Shown here piece by piece: positions 8,927 through 17,356 of a stretch of DNA of 45,827 bases. The number at the start of each line of letters is the position of its first letter. The first letter of the stretch is position 1. The stretch covers positions 1-45,827 of the forward strand of contig DATCSE010000324.1 in assembly GCA_036568605.1 (NCBI GenBank). The letters are read 5' to 3'. Under the pieces are notes generated by a model that worked only from the letters and a program-made list of their open reading frames with translations, did no database searches and had not been told where the DNA came from. The position numbers were made by a program, and so were the translations under genes. This stretch comes from DATCSE01 sp036568605 (GTDB lineage: Bacteria; Pseudomonadota; Gammaproteobacteria; Burkholderiales; Burkholderiaceae_C).

Positions 8927-10120
8927 ATGAACGTCCTTCGTTTCTCCGACCTGATCGCGCAAGGCAAGGTTGCCGGCAAGCGCGTGTTCATCCGTGCCGA
9001 CCTGAACGTGCCGCAGGACGATGCGGGCCGCATCACCGAGGACACGCGCATCCGCGCATCGGTGCCGTGCATCCAGATGGCGCTGCAGGCCGGCGCCGCG
9101 GTGATGGTGACCTCGCACCTGGGCCGTCCGACCGAAGGCGAGTTCAAGCCCGAGGACTCACTCGCGCCGGTCGCGAAGCGCCTGGGCGAGCTGCTGGGCC
9201 GCGAGGTGCCGCTGGTCGCGAACTGGGTCGACGGCGTGCAGGTCGCGCCGGGCCAGCTGGTGCTGCTCGAGAACTGCCGGCTGAACAAGGGCGAGAAGAA
9301 GAACGACGAAGCGCTTGCGAAGAAACTCGCGGCGCTGTGCGACATCTTCGTGCACGACGCGTTCGGCACCGCGCACCGCGCCGAGGCGTCGACCTATGGC
9401 ATCGCGCAGTTCGCGCCCATCGCCTGCGCCGGCCCGCTGCTGGGCGCCGAGATCGACGCGATCAGCCGCGCGCTCGCGAGCCCGAAGCGGCCGCTGGTCG
9501 CGATCGTCGCCGGCAGCAAGGTCTCGACCAAGCTGTCGATCCTGCAGAGCCTCGCGAAGAACGTCGACCAGCTGGTGGTCGGCGGCGGCATCGCGAACAC
9601 CTTCATGCTCGCGGCCGGTTTGCCGATCGGCAAGAGCCTGGCCGAGCCGGCGCTGCTCGACGACGCGAAGGCGGTGATCGCGGCGATGCGCGCGCGCGGC
9701 GCCGAGGTGCCGATCCCGACCGACGTGGTCGTCGCGAAGGAGTTCAAGGCCGATGCGACGGCGACCGTGAAAGCCGCCGCAGACGTCGCGGCAGACGACC
9801 TGATCCTCGACATCGGCCCGCAGACCGCCGCGAAGCTCGCAGCGCAGCTCGAGGCGGCCGGCACCATCGTCTGGAACGGCCCGGTCGGCGTGTTCGAGTT
9901 CGACGCGTTCGCGAAGGGCACCGAGGCGATCGCGCGGGCGGTCGCGAAGTCCGGCGCGTTCAGCATCGCCGGCGGCGGCGACACGCTCGCCGCGATCGCG
10001 AAGTACGGCATCGAGAAAGACGTGGGCTACATCTCGACCGGCGGCGGCGCGTTCCTCGAAGTGCTGGAGGGCAAGACGCTGCCGGCGTTCGAGATCCTGC
10101 AGCGCCGCGCCCAGGGCTGA
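8927..10120 (+). CDS. pgk: Phosphoglycerate kinase
   Basis: A 397-residue cytoplasmic enzyme that transfers phosphate between 1,3-bisphosphoglycerate and ADP, in glycolysis or, in reverse, in the Calvin cycle. The substrate-binding motifs RADLNVP (near residue 21) and TSHLGRPTEG (near 64) and the nucleotide-binding IAGGGDTLAAI near the C-terminus are all intact, and the length is normal for bacterial Pgk. The following genes pyk and, further on, fba make a loose carbon-metabolism cluster that is common in Burkholderiales. ATG 8927 begins directly at the conserved MNVLRFSDL start. Confidence 0.97.
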   Translation: MNVLRFSDLIAQGKVAGKRVFIRADLNVPQDDAGRITEDTRIRASVPCIQMALQAGAAVMVTSHLGRPTEGEFKPEDSLAPVAKRLGELLGREVPLVANWVDGVQVAPGQLVLLENCRLNKGEKKNDEALAKKLAALCDIFVHDAFGTAHRAEASTYGIAQFAPIACAGPLLGAEIDAISRALASPKRPLVAIVAGSKVSTKLSILQSLAKNVDQLVVGGGIANTFMLAAGLPIGKSLAEPALLDDAKAVIAAMRARGAEVPIPTDVVVAKEFKADATATVKAAADVAADDLILDIGPQTAAKLAAQLEAAGTIVWNGPVGVFEFDAFAKGTEAIARAVAKSGAFSIAGGGDTLAAIAKYGIEKDVGYISTGGGAFLEVLEGKTLPAFEILQRRAQG

Positions 10121-10160
10121 GCCGTGCGGCCGGCATAAGACTCATTCCGGCGGCGCCGCG

Positions 10161-10188
10161 TTGAACGACGGCGCCGCGCTTCGATAAT
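10161..10188 (+). promoter_or_regulatory. Putative sigma-70 promoter of pyk
   Basis: TTGAAC at 10161-10166 and GATAAT at 10183-10188 are 16 bp apart and stand out in a very GC-rich gap. They lie 35 bp before the chosen pyk start. The -35 box falls between two copies of CGGCGCCG (10151-10158 and 10169-10176), which could pair as a hairpin and might end pgk transcription. There is no expression evidence. Confidence 0.45.
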
Positions 10189-10223
10189 CACGCCACAAGA
10201 AAACTCACCCGATGGAGACCAGC

Positions 10224-11654
10224 ATGCCCCGTGCGACCAAGATCGTCGCGACCCTCGGCCCTGCCTCGAACTCGCCGGAAGTGCTCGAGCGCATGATAGG
10301 CGCCGGTGTCGACGTCGTGCGCCTGAACTTCTCGCATGGCAAGGCGCAGGACCACATCGACCGCGCGGCGATGGTGCGCGAGGTGGCGCAGAAGGTCGGC
10401 AAGGAGGTCGCGATCATGGCCGACCTGCAGGGTCCGAAGATCCGCGTCGGCAGGTTCGAAGGCGACCGCACGACGCTGGAGGTCGGCCAGCCGTTCATCC
10501 TCGACGCGGGCTTCGACGGGCTGGGCACGAACGAGCGAGTCGGCCTGGACTACAAGGAACTGCCGCGCGACGTGAAGCCGGGCGACACCTTGCTGCTCAA
10601 CGACGGCCTGCTGACGCTGGTGGTCGACGCGGTGCGCGGCGACGAGGTCCGCACGACCGTGGTCGCGGGCGGCGTGCTCTCGAACAACAAGGGCATCAAC
10701 AAGGCCGGCGGCGGCTTGACCGCACCGGCGTTGACCGCGAAGGACATGGAAGACATCAAGACCGCGATGAGCTTCCAGTGCGAGTACCTCGCGATCAGTT
10801 TCCCGAAGAGCGCCACCGACATGGAAATGGCACGCCAGCTCGCGAACGTCGCCGGCGAGCCGTGGCGCCACAAGCCGCAGCTGATCGCGAAGATCGAGCG
10901 CACCGAGGCGATCCCGGCGCTCGAGCAGATCCTGAAGGCGTCCGACAGCATCATGGTCGCGCGCGGCGACCTCGCGATCGAGGTCGGCAACGCGGCGGTG
11001 CCGGCGCTGCAGAAGCGCATGATCCGGATGGCGCGCGAGATGGACAAGACGGTGATCACCGCGACGCAGATGATGGAGTCGATGATCACCAACCCGGTGC
11101 CCACGCGTGCCGAGGTCAGCGACGTCGCGAACGCGGTGCTCGACGGCACCGATGCGGTGATGCTCAGCGCCGAGACGGCCGCCGGCAAGTATCCCGTGGA
11201 CACCGTGCGCATCATGGCCTCGATCTGCGTCGAGGCCGAGCAGGCCGAGGAGATCTCGCTGGATGCGAGCTTCGCGAACAAGAAGTTCGGCCGCATCGAC
11301 CAGTCGATCGCGATGGGCGCGCTGTTCACGGCGCATCACCTGGGCTGCAAGGCCATCCTCGCGCTGACCGAATCGGGCTCGACCGCGCTCTGGATGAGCC
11401 GCCAGAAGATCCACGTGCCGATCTTCGGCCTGACCTCGCAGGTCCGCAGCCAGCGCCGCATGGCGCTGTACCGCAACGTGACGCCGCTGCTGATGCCCAG
11501 CTTCACCGATCGCGACCAGGCGCTCGCGAACGCCGAAGCGCAGCTCGTCGGCCTCGGCGTGCTGAAGCCGGGCGACACCTACGCGATCACCTGCGGCGAG
11601 CCGATGGGCTATCCGGGCGGGACCAACATGCTGAAGGTCTGCCGGGTCGCGTGA
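10224..11654 (+). CDS. pyk: Pyruvate kinase
   Basis: A cytoplasmic enzyme that converts phosphoenolpyruvate and ADP to pyruvate and ATP. It is 476 residues, normal for the family. Visible motifs are KIVATLGPAS at the N-terminus, the catalytic KIERTEAI region, MVARGDLAIEVG for metal and substrate, and ATQMMESM near residue 280. The start was set at 10224 rather than the in-frame ATG at 10212, because GGAGA at 10214-10218 is then a well-placed ribosome-binding site and the protein begins with the usual MPRATK. It converges with the DUF481 gene across 30 bp. Confidence 0.97.
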   Translation: MPRATKIVATLGPASNSPEVLERMIGAGVDVVRLNFSHGKAQDHIDRAAMVREVAQKVGKEVAIMADLQGPKIRVGRFEGDRTTLEVGQPFILDAGFDGLGTNERVGLDYKELPRDVKPGDTLLLNDGLLTLVVDAVRGDEVRTTVVAGGVLSNNKGINKAGGGLTAPALTAKDMEDIKTAMSFQCEYLAISFPKSATDMEMARQLANVAGEPWRHKPQLIAKIERTEAIPALEQILKASDSIMVARGDLAIEVGNAAVPALQKRMIRMAREMDKTVITATQMMESMITNPVPTRAEVSDVANAVLDGTDAVMLSAETAAGKYPVDTVRIMASICVEAEQAEEISLDASFANKKFGRIDQSIAMGALFTAHHLGCKAILALTESGSTALWMSRQKIHVPIFGLTSQVRSQRRMALYRNVTPLLMPSFTDRDQALANAEAQLVGLGVLKPGDTYAITCGEPMGYPGGTNMLKVCRVA

Positions 11655-11684
11655 TCGATCGACGGCCGCGCGACGGCGCAGTCG

Positions 11685-12455
11685 TCAGTCCATCTTCAGC
11701 GCGATCCCGGTCACGAACAGCGTGTCGCCGCGCTCGAGCCCTTCGCCGGGGTCGCTGTCGTAGCGGTAGTTCAGGCCGGCGGTCAGGCTCAGCTTGGCGT
11801 TGATCGCGACCGACAACCCGGCGTCGAATACGCCGCGGTACGTCCCGTGGCTGGCCAGGGCCGGGTAGATCGAGAGCTTCTGGTGGAACGAGGTCGTCGG
11901 CGTCCACTTGTGGGTCGATTCCTCGGCGAGCAGCAACTCGGCGCGGCCGTAGGTCGTGCGCGTCTCGCCGGCGACGACCGTGGCGTCGATGTAGCGGTCG
12001 TGCGTGTAGCCGAGCCCGGTGGAGACATCCCAGGTCAGCGTCTCGCTCTTGGCCAGGTGCCGGCCCAGACCGCCGAAGATCGATGCGCGCGACGAGATGT
12101 TCGCGAGCTTGTCGTGCAGCACATCGGCCTTGACCAGCGTGAACCACTGCGGTGTCACATCACGGTCGTACTGGGTGCCCAGCAAGACGTTCTCCGCCGA
12201 GCGTGCGCCGTTCGTGTTGGCCCGCAGCGCCTTGCCGCCGATCTGCCACTTGCTGTCCGCGGTCGCGCGCACGCCGTCGCCGCTGATGTTGACGCTGGAG
12301 GCGTCCGTGTTGCCCGACTGGAAACTCGCGCCGACGCCCAGCGCGTAGCGGAACTCGCCATCGGGCTTCACGGTGGCCTGCGCCTGCGCGAGCGCGAGGG
12401 TCGGGGCGGTGAGCAACAGTGACAAGGCCAGCGGCCGACGGAGGGCGAGCGTCAT
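11685..12455 (-). CDS. DUF481 family outer-membrane protein
   Basis: A 256-residue protein with a signal peptide (about 1-23, ending ALAQA) and a mature part of alternating beta strands, as in the DUF481/YdiY family of outer-membrane barrels. Function in this lineage is unknown; related proteins are linked to salt or acid response. Strand-like segments such as GVGASFQSGNTDASSVNISGDG and the C-terminal GIALKMD support a barrel. The start at 12455 has AGGAG eight bases upstream. It is transcribed away from the threonine ammonia-lyase gene, sharing a 174-bp divergent region, and interrupts the pyk-fba carbon cluster. Confidence 0.83.
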   Translation of the reverse strand: MTLALRRPLALSLLLTAPTLALAQAQATVKPDGEFRYALGVGASFQSGNTDASSVNISGDGVRATADSKWQIGGKALRANTNGARSAENVLLGTQYDRDVTPQWFTLVKADVLHDKLANISSRASIFGGLGRHLAKSETLTWDVSTGLGYTHDRYIDATVVAGETRTTYGRAELLLAEESTHKWTPTTSFHQKLSIYPALASHGTYRGVFDAGLSVAINAKLSLTAGLNYRYDSDPGEGLERGDTLFVTGIALKMD

Positions 12456-12629
12456 CGGGGGACTCCTGCGTAAGTGGGTGTGAACGGACGTGACAGCGTG
12501 ACTGCGCCGCCGCGCCGAGGGGCAGGCGCCGCAGACTAACGAAGCCTGGGTGCTGCCGTGATGGCAGGCCGATCGCAACCCTGTGCCGTGCTGCGGATTG
12601 ATCGCCGCGGTGTCGGGCGACAATGCTGC

Positions 12630-13865
12630 ATGGCCCCGAATCCGCCCGCGATCTCTCCCGCCTCGCTCACGCTGGCCGACATCCAGGCCGCCGCGGCCCG
12701 GCTGCACGGTGAAATCATCGACACGCCCTGCGTGCCGTCGCGCACGCTGTCGGCGCTGGCCGGCTGCGAGGTCCACCTGAAGTTCGAGAACCTGCAGTTC
12801 ACCGCGTCGTTCAAGGAGCGCGGTGCGCTGAACAAGATGGCGCAGCTGACCGCGGCCGAGCGCGCGAGCGGCGTGCTCGCGGTCTCGGCCGGCAACCATG
12901 CGCAAGGCGTCGCGTACCACGCGCAGCGCATGGGCATCCCGGCGACCATCGTGATGCCGCGCTTCGCGCCCGCGGTGAAGGTCGAGCGCACGCGCGGCTT
13001 CGGCGCGACCGTCGTGCTCGAGGGCGACACCTTCGACGACGCACGCGCCCATGGCCTTGCGCTCGCACGCGAACGCGGGCTGACCGTCGTGCACCCGTAC
13101 GACGACCTCGCGGTGATGGCCGGGCAGGGCACGATCGCGCTGGAGATGCTCGCGCAGGCGCCGATGATCGACACGCTGGTCGTCCCGATCGGCGGCGGCG
13201 GGTTGATCTCGGGCGTCGCGACCGCGGCCCGCGCGCTGCGGCCCGAGCTCGAGATCGTCGGCGTGCAGACGGAGCGCTTCCCGGCGGCGTGGAACGCGAT
13301 GCGTGCGGCCGAGCACCCGAGCGGCCAGGCGACGATCGCCGACGGCATCGCGGTCAAGTCGCCCGGTATGCTGACCTTGCCGGTGATCCGCGAACGCGTC
13401 GACGACGTGCTGCTGGTCGGCGAGGACGACATCGAGCAGGCGATCCTGCTGCTGCTGGAGATCGAGAAGACCGTGGTCGAGGGTGCGGGCGGCGTCGGCC
13501 TCGCGGCGCTGATGAAGCACCCCCAGCGCTTCGCGGGGCGCAAGGTCGGGCTGATCCTGTCGGGCGGCAACATCGAGCCGCTGGTGCTGGCCGAGATCAT
13601 CGAGCGCGGCATGGTCAAGTCGGGTCGGCTCGCGCGGCTGCGGCTGGACATCCGCGACGTGCCGGGCGCGCTCGCCAACGTCGCGACGCTGCTCGGCAAG
13701 CTCGGTGCGAACATCGACGAGGTGCAGCACCAGCGCGCGTTCACGTCGCTGTCGGTCGAGCGGGCGCTGATCGAGGTGGTCGTGCAGACGCGCGGGGTTG
13801 CGCACATCGAGCAGATCCTCGAGGCGATGCGGGCCGAGGGTTACAAAGCCGAACGCGTCGGCTGA
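12630..13865 (+). CDS. ilvA: Threonine ammonia-lyase with ACT domain
   Basis: A 411-residue PLP enzyme that deaminates threonine to 2-oxobutyrate, the entry step to isoleucine; serine may also be used. The PLP lysine is K62 in the motif SFKERGA, and the phosphate-binding loop is IGGGGLISG. A single ACT domain follows at about residues 335-411 (LRLDIRDVPGALANVATLLGKLG), a layout shared with shorter threonine dehydratases that are close to the TdcB type, so the biosynthetic or catabolic role is not settled. The start at ATG 12630 (MAPNPP) fits the family better than upstream in-frame ATGs at 12558 and 12561. Confidence 0.9.
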   Translation: MAPNPPAISPASLTLADIQAAAARLHGEIIDTPCVPSRTLSALAGCEVHLKFENLQFTASFKERGALNKMAQLTAAERASGVLAVSAGNHAQGVAYHAQRMGIPATIVMPRFAPAVKVERTRGFGATVVLEGDTFDDARAHGLALARERGLTVVHPYDDLAVMAGQGTIALEMLAQAPMIDTLVVPIGGGGLISGVATAARALRPELEIVGVQTERFPAAWNAMRAAEHPSGQATIADGIAVKSPGMLTLPVIRERVDDVLLVGEDDIEQAILLLLEIEKTVVEGAGGVGLAALMKHPQRFAGRKVGLILSGGNIEPLVLAEIIERGMVKSGRLARLRLDIRDVPGALANVATLLGKLGANIDEVQHQRAFTSLSVERALIEVVVQTRGVAHIEQILEAMRAEGYKAERVG

Positions 13866-13896
13866 GGTTGGTCGCGGGGCCGGCGCGGGCGCTGGC

Positions 13897-13902
13897 TAAA
13901 AT
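13897..13902 (+). promoter_or_regulatory. Possible -10 box upstream of fba
   Basis: TAAAAT is an AT island in a GC-rich gap, 79 bp before the fba ATG. No matching -35 box is visible at 16-18 bp. Similar boxes, each followed by T, precede purC and purE. Confidence 0.3.
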
Positions 13903-13980
13903 TGAGGCAGTTACGGCGCGGTTTCATCCGCATGCCGCCGCAGTTTCCCCCACTCTTCACCTTCATCCGAGGACTCTGCC

Positions 13981-15045
13981 ATGCCACTCGTCTCGATGCG
14001 CCAACTGCTGGACCACGCCGCCGAAAACGGCTACGGCATCCCCGCGTTCAACGTCAACAACCTCGAGCAGGTGCAGGCGGTGATGAGCGCAGCCGACGAG
14101 GTCGGCGCTCCGGTGATCCTGCAGGCCAGCGCCGGCGCGCGCAAGTACGCCGGCGAGCCGTTCATCAAGCACCTGATCCAGGCCGCGGTCGAAGCCTGGC
14201 CCAACATCCCGCTGGTGATGCACCAGGATCATGGCCAGAGCCCCGACGTCTGCAAGGGCGCGATCGGCCTGGGCTTCAGCTCGGTGATGATGGACGGCTC
14301 GCTGCAGGCCGACGGCAAGACGATCGCCAGCTACGACTACAACGTCGACGTGACCAAGAAGGTCGTCGACATGGCGCACGCGCTGGGCGTCACGGTCGAA
14401 GGCGAGCTCGGCTGCCTGGGTTCGCTCGAGACCATGCGCGGCGACAAGGAGGACGGCCACGGCACCGATGCGACGATGACGCGCGACCAGCTGCTGACCG
14501 ACCCCGAGCAGGCCGCCGACTTCGTCAAGCGCACGCAGCTCGACGCGCTCGCGATCGCGATCGGCACCAGCCACGGCGCCTACAAGTTCACCCGCAAGCC
14601 GACCGGCGACATCCTCGCGATCGATCGCATCAAGGAGATCCACCGCCGCATCCCGAACACGCACCTCGTGATGCACGGCTCGTCCAGCGTGCCGCAGGAC
14701 CTGCTCGCGCAGATCCGCCAGTACGGCGGCAACATGAAGGAGACCTACGGCGTGCCGGTGGAGGAGATCCAGGAGGCCATCAAGCACGGCGTGCGCAAGA
14801 TCAACATCGACACCGACGTGCGCCTCGCGATGACCGGCGCGATCCGCAAGTTCATGGCCGAGAACCCCGAGAAGTTCGACCCGCGCGACTACCTGAAGCC
14901 GGCGCGCGAAGCGGCCAAGCAGATCTGCCGCCAGCGTTATGTGGAGTTCGGTTGCTCGAACCAGGCCGCGAAGATCAAGTCCCAGCCGCTCACGCAGATC
15001 GCACAGCGGTATGCGAAGGGCGAGCTGGCGCAGACGGTCGTCTGA
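13981..15045 (+). CDS. fba: Fructose-bisphosphate aldolase, class II, Calvin-cycle subtype
   Basis: A 354-residue zinc-dependent aldolase that joins or splits dihydroxyacetone phosphate and glyceraldehyde 3-phosphate; it may also make sedoheptulose bisphosphate. HQDHGQ near residue 81 carries a metal and catalytic histidine, and GELGCLGS, GTSHGAYKF and MHGSSSVP are the other conserved motifs. The length and the C-terminus match the CbbA-like class II group used by Burkholderiales in glycolysis and carbon fixation alike. A strong terminator follows. Whether the organism fixes CO2 cannot be told from this window. Confidence 0.96.
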   Translation: MPLVSMRQLLDHAAENGYGIPAFNVNNLEQVQAVMSAADEVGAPVILQASAGARKYAGEPFIKHLIQAAVEAWPNIPLVMHQDHGQSPDVCKGAIGLGFSSVMMDGSLQADGKTIASYDYNVDVTKKVVDMAHALGVTVEGELGCLGSLETMRGDKEDGHGTDATMTRDQLLTDPEQAADFVKRTQLDALAIAIGTSHGAYKFTRKPTGDILAIDRIKEIHRRIPNTHLVMHGSSSVPQDLLAQIRQYGGNMKETYGVPVEEIQEAIKHGVRKINIDTDVRLAMTGAIRKFMAENPEKFDPRDYLKPAREAAKQICRQRYVEFGCSNQAAKIKSQPLTQIAQRYAKGELAQTVV

Positions 15046-15066
15046 GTTGTCGGTTCTCTCCTCGGG

Positions 15067-15093
15067 AACCCCGCTGCGGCGGGGTTCTTTTTT
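15067..15093 (+). terminator. Rho-independent terminator after fba
   Basis: Stem AACCCCGC/GCGGGGTT (8 bp, perfect) around the loop TGCG, followed by C and six T. It starts 21 bp after the fba stop. This is the clearest intrinsic terminator in the window. Confidence 0.92.
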
Positions 15094-15207
15094 GCACCGG
15101 CCCCGCGCAATGCAAACAATGGTTGCGACCTCCGTGAATGGGTGTGTCGGCTGCGGTGACCCTCATGCATCATGCGCGCGCTGTCCGGTGTGCCGCGAGG
15201 GGCTCTC

Positions 15208-15213
15208 TACAAT
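15208..15213 (+). promoter_or_regulatory. Possible -10 box upstream of purC
   Basis: TACAAT sits 69 bp before the purC ATG in otherwise GC-rich DNA, after the fba terminator, so a promoter is expected here. No good -35 box is seen. The flanking sequence CTACAATT is the same as before purE. Confidence 0.33.
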
Positions 15214-15281
15214 TTGACGACCCCATTCCCCCAGCGCCTTCGCTACGCACCCCGGCGTGTCGGTACCCGGCACGAAACATC

Positions 15282-16205
15282 ATGACGAACTCATCCTTCA
15301 CGTCCGCCTCTTCCGCGCCGCTGCTCGAAAGCCAGCTGCATTCGCTGCCGCTGCTGGCACGCGGCAAGGTCCGCGACAACTATGCGGTCGGCCACGACCG
15401 GCTGCTGATGGTCGCGAGCGACAGGCTCAGCGCGTTCGACGTCGTGATGGGCCAGCCGATTCCCGGCAAGGGCGAGCTGCTGACGCGCATGGCGATGTTC
15501 TGGTTCGCGCACCTCGAGGGCATCGTGCCGAATCACCTGACCGGCGACGATCCGGTCAGCGTCGTCGCGGCCGACGAGCGCGAGCAGGTGCGCGGCCGCT
15601 CGATGCTGGTCAAGCGGCTGAAGCCGCTGCCGATCGAGGCCGTGGTGCGCGGTTACCTGGCCGGCAGCGGCTGGAAGGAATACCAGGAGAGCAGCACGGT
15701 CTGCGGCGTCGCGCTGCCGCCCGGGCTGAACAACGCGTCGAAGCTGCCCGAGCCGATCTTCACGCCGGCGACCAAGGCCGAGGCCGGCGACCACGACGAG
15801 AACATCTCGTTCGAGCGTGTCAGCGAGATCATCGGCGCCGAGCTGGCGGCGCAGGTGCGCGACATCGCGATCCGGCTCTACAGCCGCGCGGCGGCGCTGG
15901 CGCTGGCCAAGGGCATCATCATCGCCGATACCAAGTTCGAGTTCGGCCTGGACGCCGACGGCACGCTGACGCTGATGGACGAGGTGCTGACGCCGGACTC
16001 GTCGCGCTTCTGGCCCGTCGAAGGGTATGCCGAGGGCATCAACCCGCCGAGCTACGACAAGCAGTTCGTGCGCGACTGGCTCGAGCAGGCGCAGGTCGAC
16101 GGCCGGCCCTGGAACAAGAAAGCGCCGGCCCCGGCGCTGCCGGGCGACGTGATCGCGAAGACGGCCGACAAATACCAAGAAGCGCTGCGACGATTGACCA
16201 CATGA
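15282..16205 (+). CDS. purC: Phosphoribosylaminoimidazole-succinocarboxamide synthase
   Basis: A 307-residue enzyme that adds aspartate to carboxyaminoimidazole ribotide in purine synthesis. Motifs LARGKVRDNY, SDRLSAFDV, VRGYLAGSGWKEY, DTKFEFGLD and DEVLTPDSSRFW are all present. It is the longer form (about 300 residues) usual in Burkholderiales. The ATG at 15282 was chosen because it opens the conserved frame after a possible promoter; the frame stays open further upstream without family similarity. Its stop overlaps the next gene as ATGA, so that gene is probably co-translated. purE and purK follow on the same strand after the minus-strand thioredoxin gene. Confidence 0.96.
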   Translation: MTNSSFTSASSAPLLESQLHSLPLLARGKVRDNYAVGHDRLLMVASDRLSAFDVVMGQPIPGKGELLTRMAMFWFAHLEGIVPNHLTGDDPVSVVAADEREQVRGRSMLVKRLKPLPIEAVVRGYLAGSGWKEYQESSTVCGVALPPGLNNASKLPEPIFTPATKAEAGDHDENISFERVSEIIGAELAAQVRDIAIRLYSRAAALALAKGIIIADTKFEFGLDADGTLTLMDEVLTPDSSRFWPVEGYAEGINPPSYDKQFVRDWLEQAQVDGRPWNKKAPAPALPGDVIAKTADKYQEALRRLTT

Positions 16206-17323
16206 AGAACGCCGACTCGAAGCTGCTCGCGCGGCTGGATGCCACATTGGCGGCGACCCGCGATCCGATCCGCGCGGCCTGCCTGCGAGCGGAACGAGCC
16301 GGCTACCGGGCCCGCCAGGGCCGCTTCGACCGCGCACGCAAGGAGCTCGATGCGCTGCGCCTGGAGTTCGCGATGCGGCCTCACCCGGAGGTCAGCGTCT
16401 GGCTGTGCCTGCTCGAAGGCTGGATCGCGTACTACGGTAGCCTGGACGGGTCGGCACGCGGCTGGATGAAGCGGGCCTATGCACTGAGCGCCGCTACCGA
16501 TCTGCGGCGGGTCCGTGCGCTGAGCGCCGCGTGGCTGGCGCTGACCGACTATGCGGCCGACGATGTGGCCGCGATGGTCGCGCACCTGGAAGAGGCCCTG
16601 CACACCGCCGCACCGGACGATCACGACGCCCGTGCCCGCGCCTGCCTGGTGGCCGCCACGGCGTTCGACTTCGTCGAGCACAAGGTCGACGCGCAGAAGT
16701 GGTACGCGGCCGCCCGCGACCACGCCCGCGCGATCGGCGACGAGCAGATGCTCAGCGCGATCAACTACAACATCGCAGCACAGGGTGCGCTGCGAGCCCT
16801 GCAGGCGGCGCTGTTCGGCGGCGATGCGGCCGGCGTTGCCCGCCATGCGCTGGCCGCGGCCGAAGCCACCGCCAACTACGACGCCTGGATAGGCGCGAAG
16901 TCGCTGGACGCACTGACGCCGATCACGATGGCCGTGCTGTGGTCGCTGCTCGGCGAACATGCGAAGGCGCTGAGCCTGTACGAGGCGCATGGGCAGGCGG
17001 CGCGCGACCAGGGCCTGGAATTCCTGTCGGCGGTGTTCCTGGCCGACATCGCCTGGTGCCGTTGGCAAGGCGGGGCGCATGAGGCGGCCGCCGTCGATCT
17101 AGAGGCCGCGCGCGCTCAGCTCGGCGAAGCGCGCCATGCCGACGATCGCGCCGTCGCGCATGGCCGCATGGCGCAGGTGTGCGAGCTGCTCGGACGTGCC
17201 GACGAGGCACGCGAGCACCAGGCGCATGCCGATGCGGCATGGGCGCAGCACCGCGCCTTGCAGCGGCGCATCGTCGGGCTGCTGGCGACTGCGCCGGCGT
17301 TGGCGGTGGCCTCACGCGCGTGA
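16202..17323 (+). CDS. TPR-like helical protein of unknown function, coupled to purC
   Basis: A 373-residue, almost wholly alpha-helical, alanine-rich protein without a signal peptide or membrane segment, so probably cytoplasmic. Degenerate helix pairs about 35-40 residues apart look like tetratricopeptide repeats (RAGYRARQGRFDRARKELD, LLGEHAKALSLYEAHG, VCELLGRADEAREHQAHAD). I do not recognise a family. Start is set by the ATGA overlap with purC, which suggests translational coupling, though the protein has no known role in purine synthesis. It ends convergent to the thioredoxin gene, with a hairpin between them. Confidence 0.72.
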   Translation: MKNADSKLLARLDATLAATRDPIRAACLRAERAGYRARQGRFDRARKELDALRLEFAMRPHPEVSVWLCLLEGWIAYYGSLDGSARGWMKRAYALSAATDLRRVRALSAAWLALTDYAADDVAAMVAHLEEALHTAAPDDHDARARACLVAATAFDFVEHKVDAQKWYAAARDHARAIGDEQMLSAINYNIAAQGALRALQAALFGGDAAGVARHALAAAEATANYDAWIGAKSLDALTPITMAVLWSLLGEHAKALSLYEAHGQAARDQGLEFLSAVFLADIAWCRWQGGAHEAAAVDLEAARAQLGEARHADDRAVAHGRMAQVCELLGRADEAREHQAHADAAWAQHRALQRRIVGLLATAPALAVASRA

Positions 17324-17332
17324 TCGCCGGCC

Positions 17333-17352
17333 AGCGGCGCGAGCGCGCCGCT
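17333..17352. terminator. Hairpin between convergent genes
   Basis: AGCGGCGC, loop GAGC, GCGCCGCT: a perfect 8-bp stem in the 33-bp gap between two converging genes. There is no T tract on either side, so it may only be a weak or Rho-assisted stop. Confidence 0.4.
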
Positions 17353-17356
17353 CAGC

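Noticed and set aside
10151..10176. CGGCGCCG pair as a terminator of pgk
   Set aside because: The arms can pair, but there is no T tract and the region overlaps a better promoter candidate, so it was not listed as a separate terminator.
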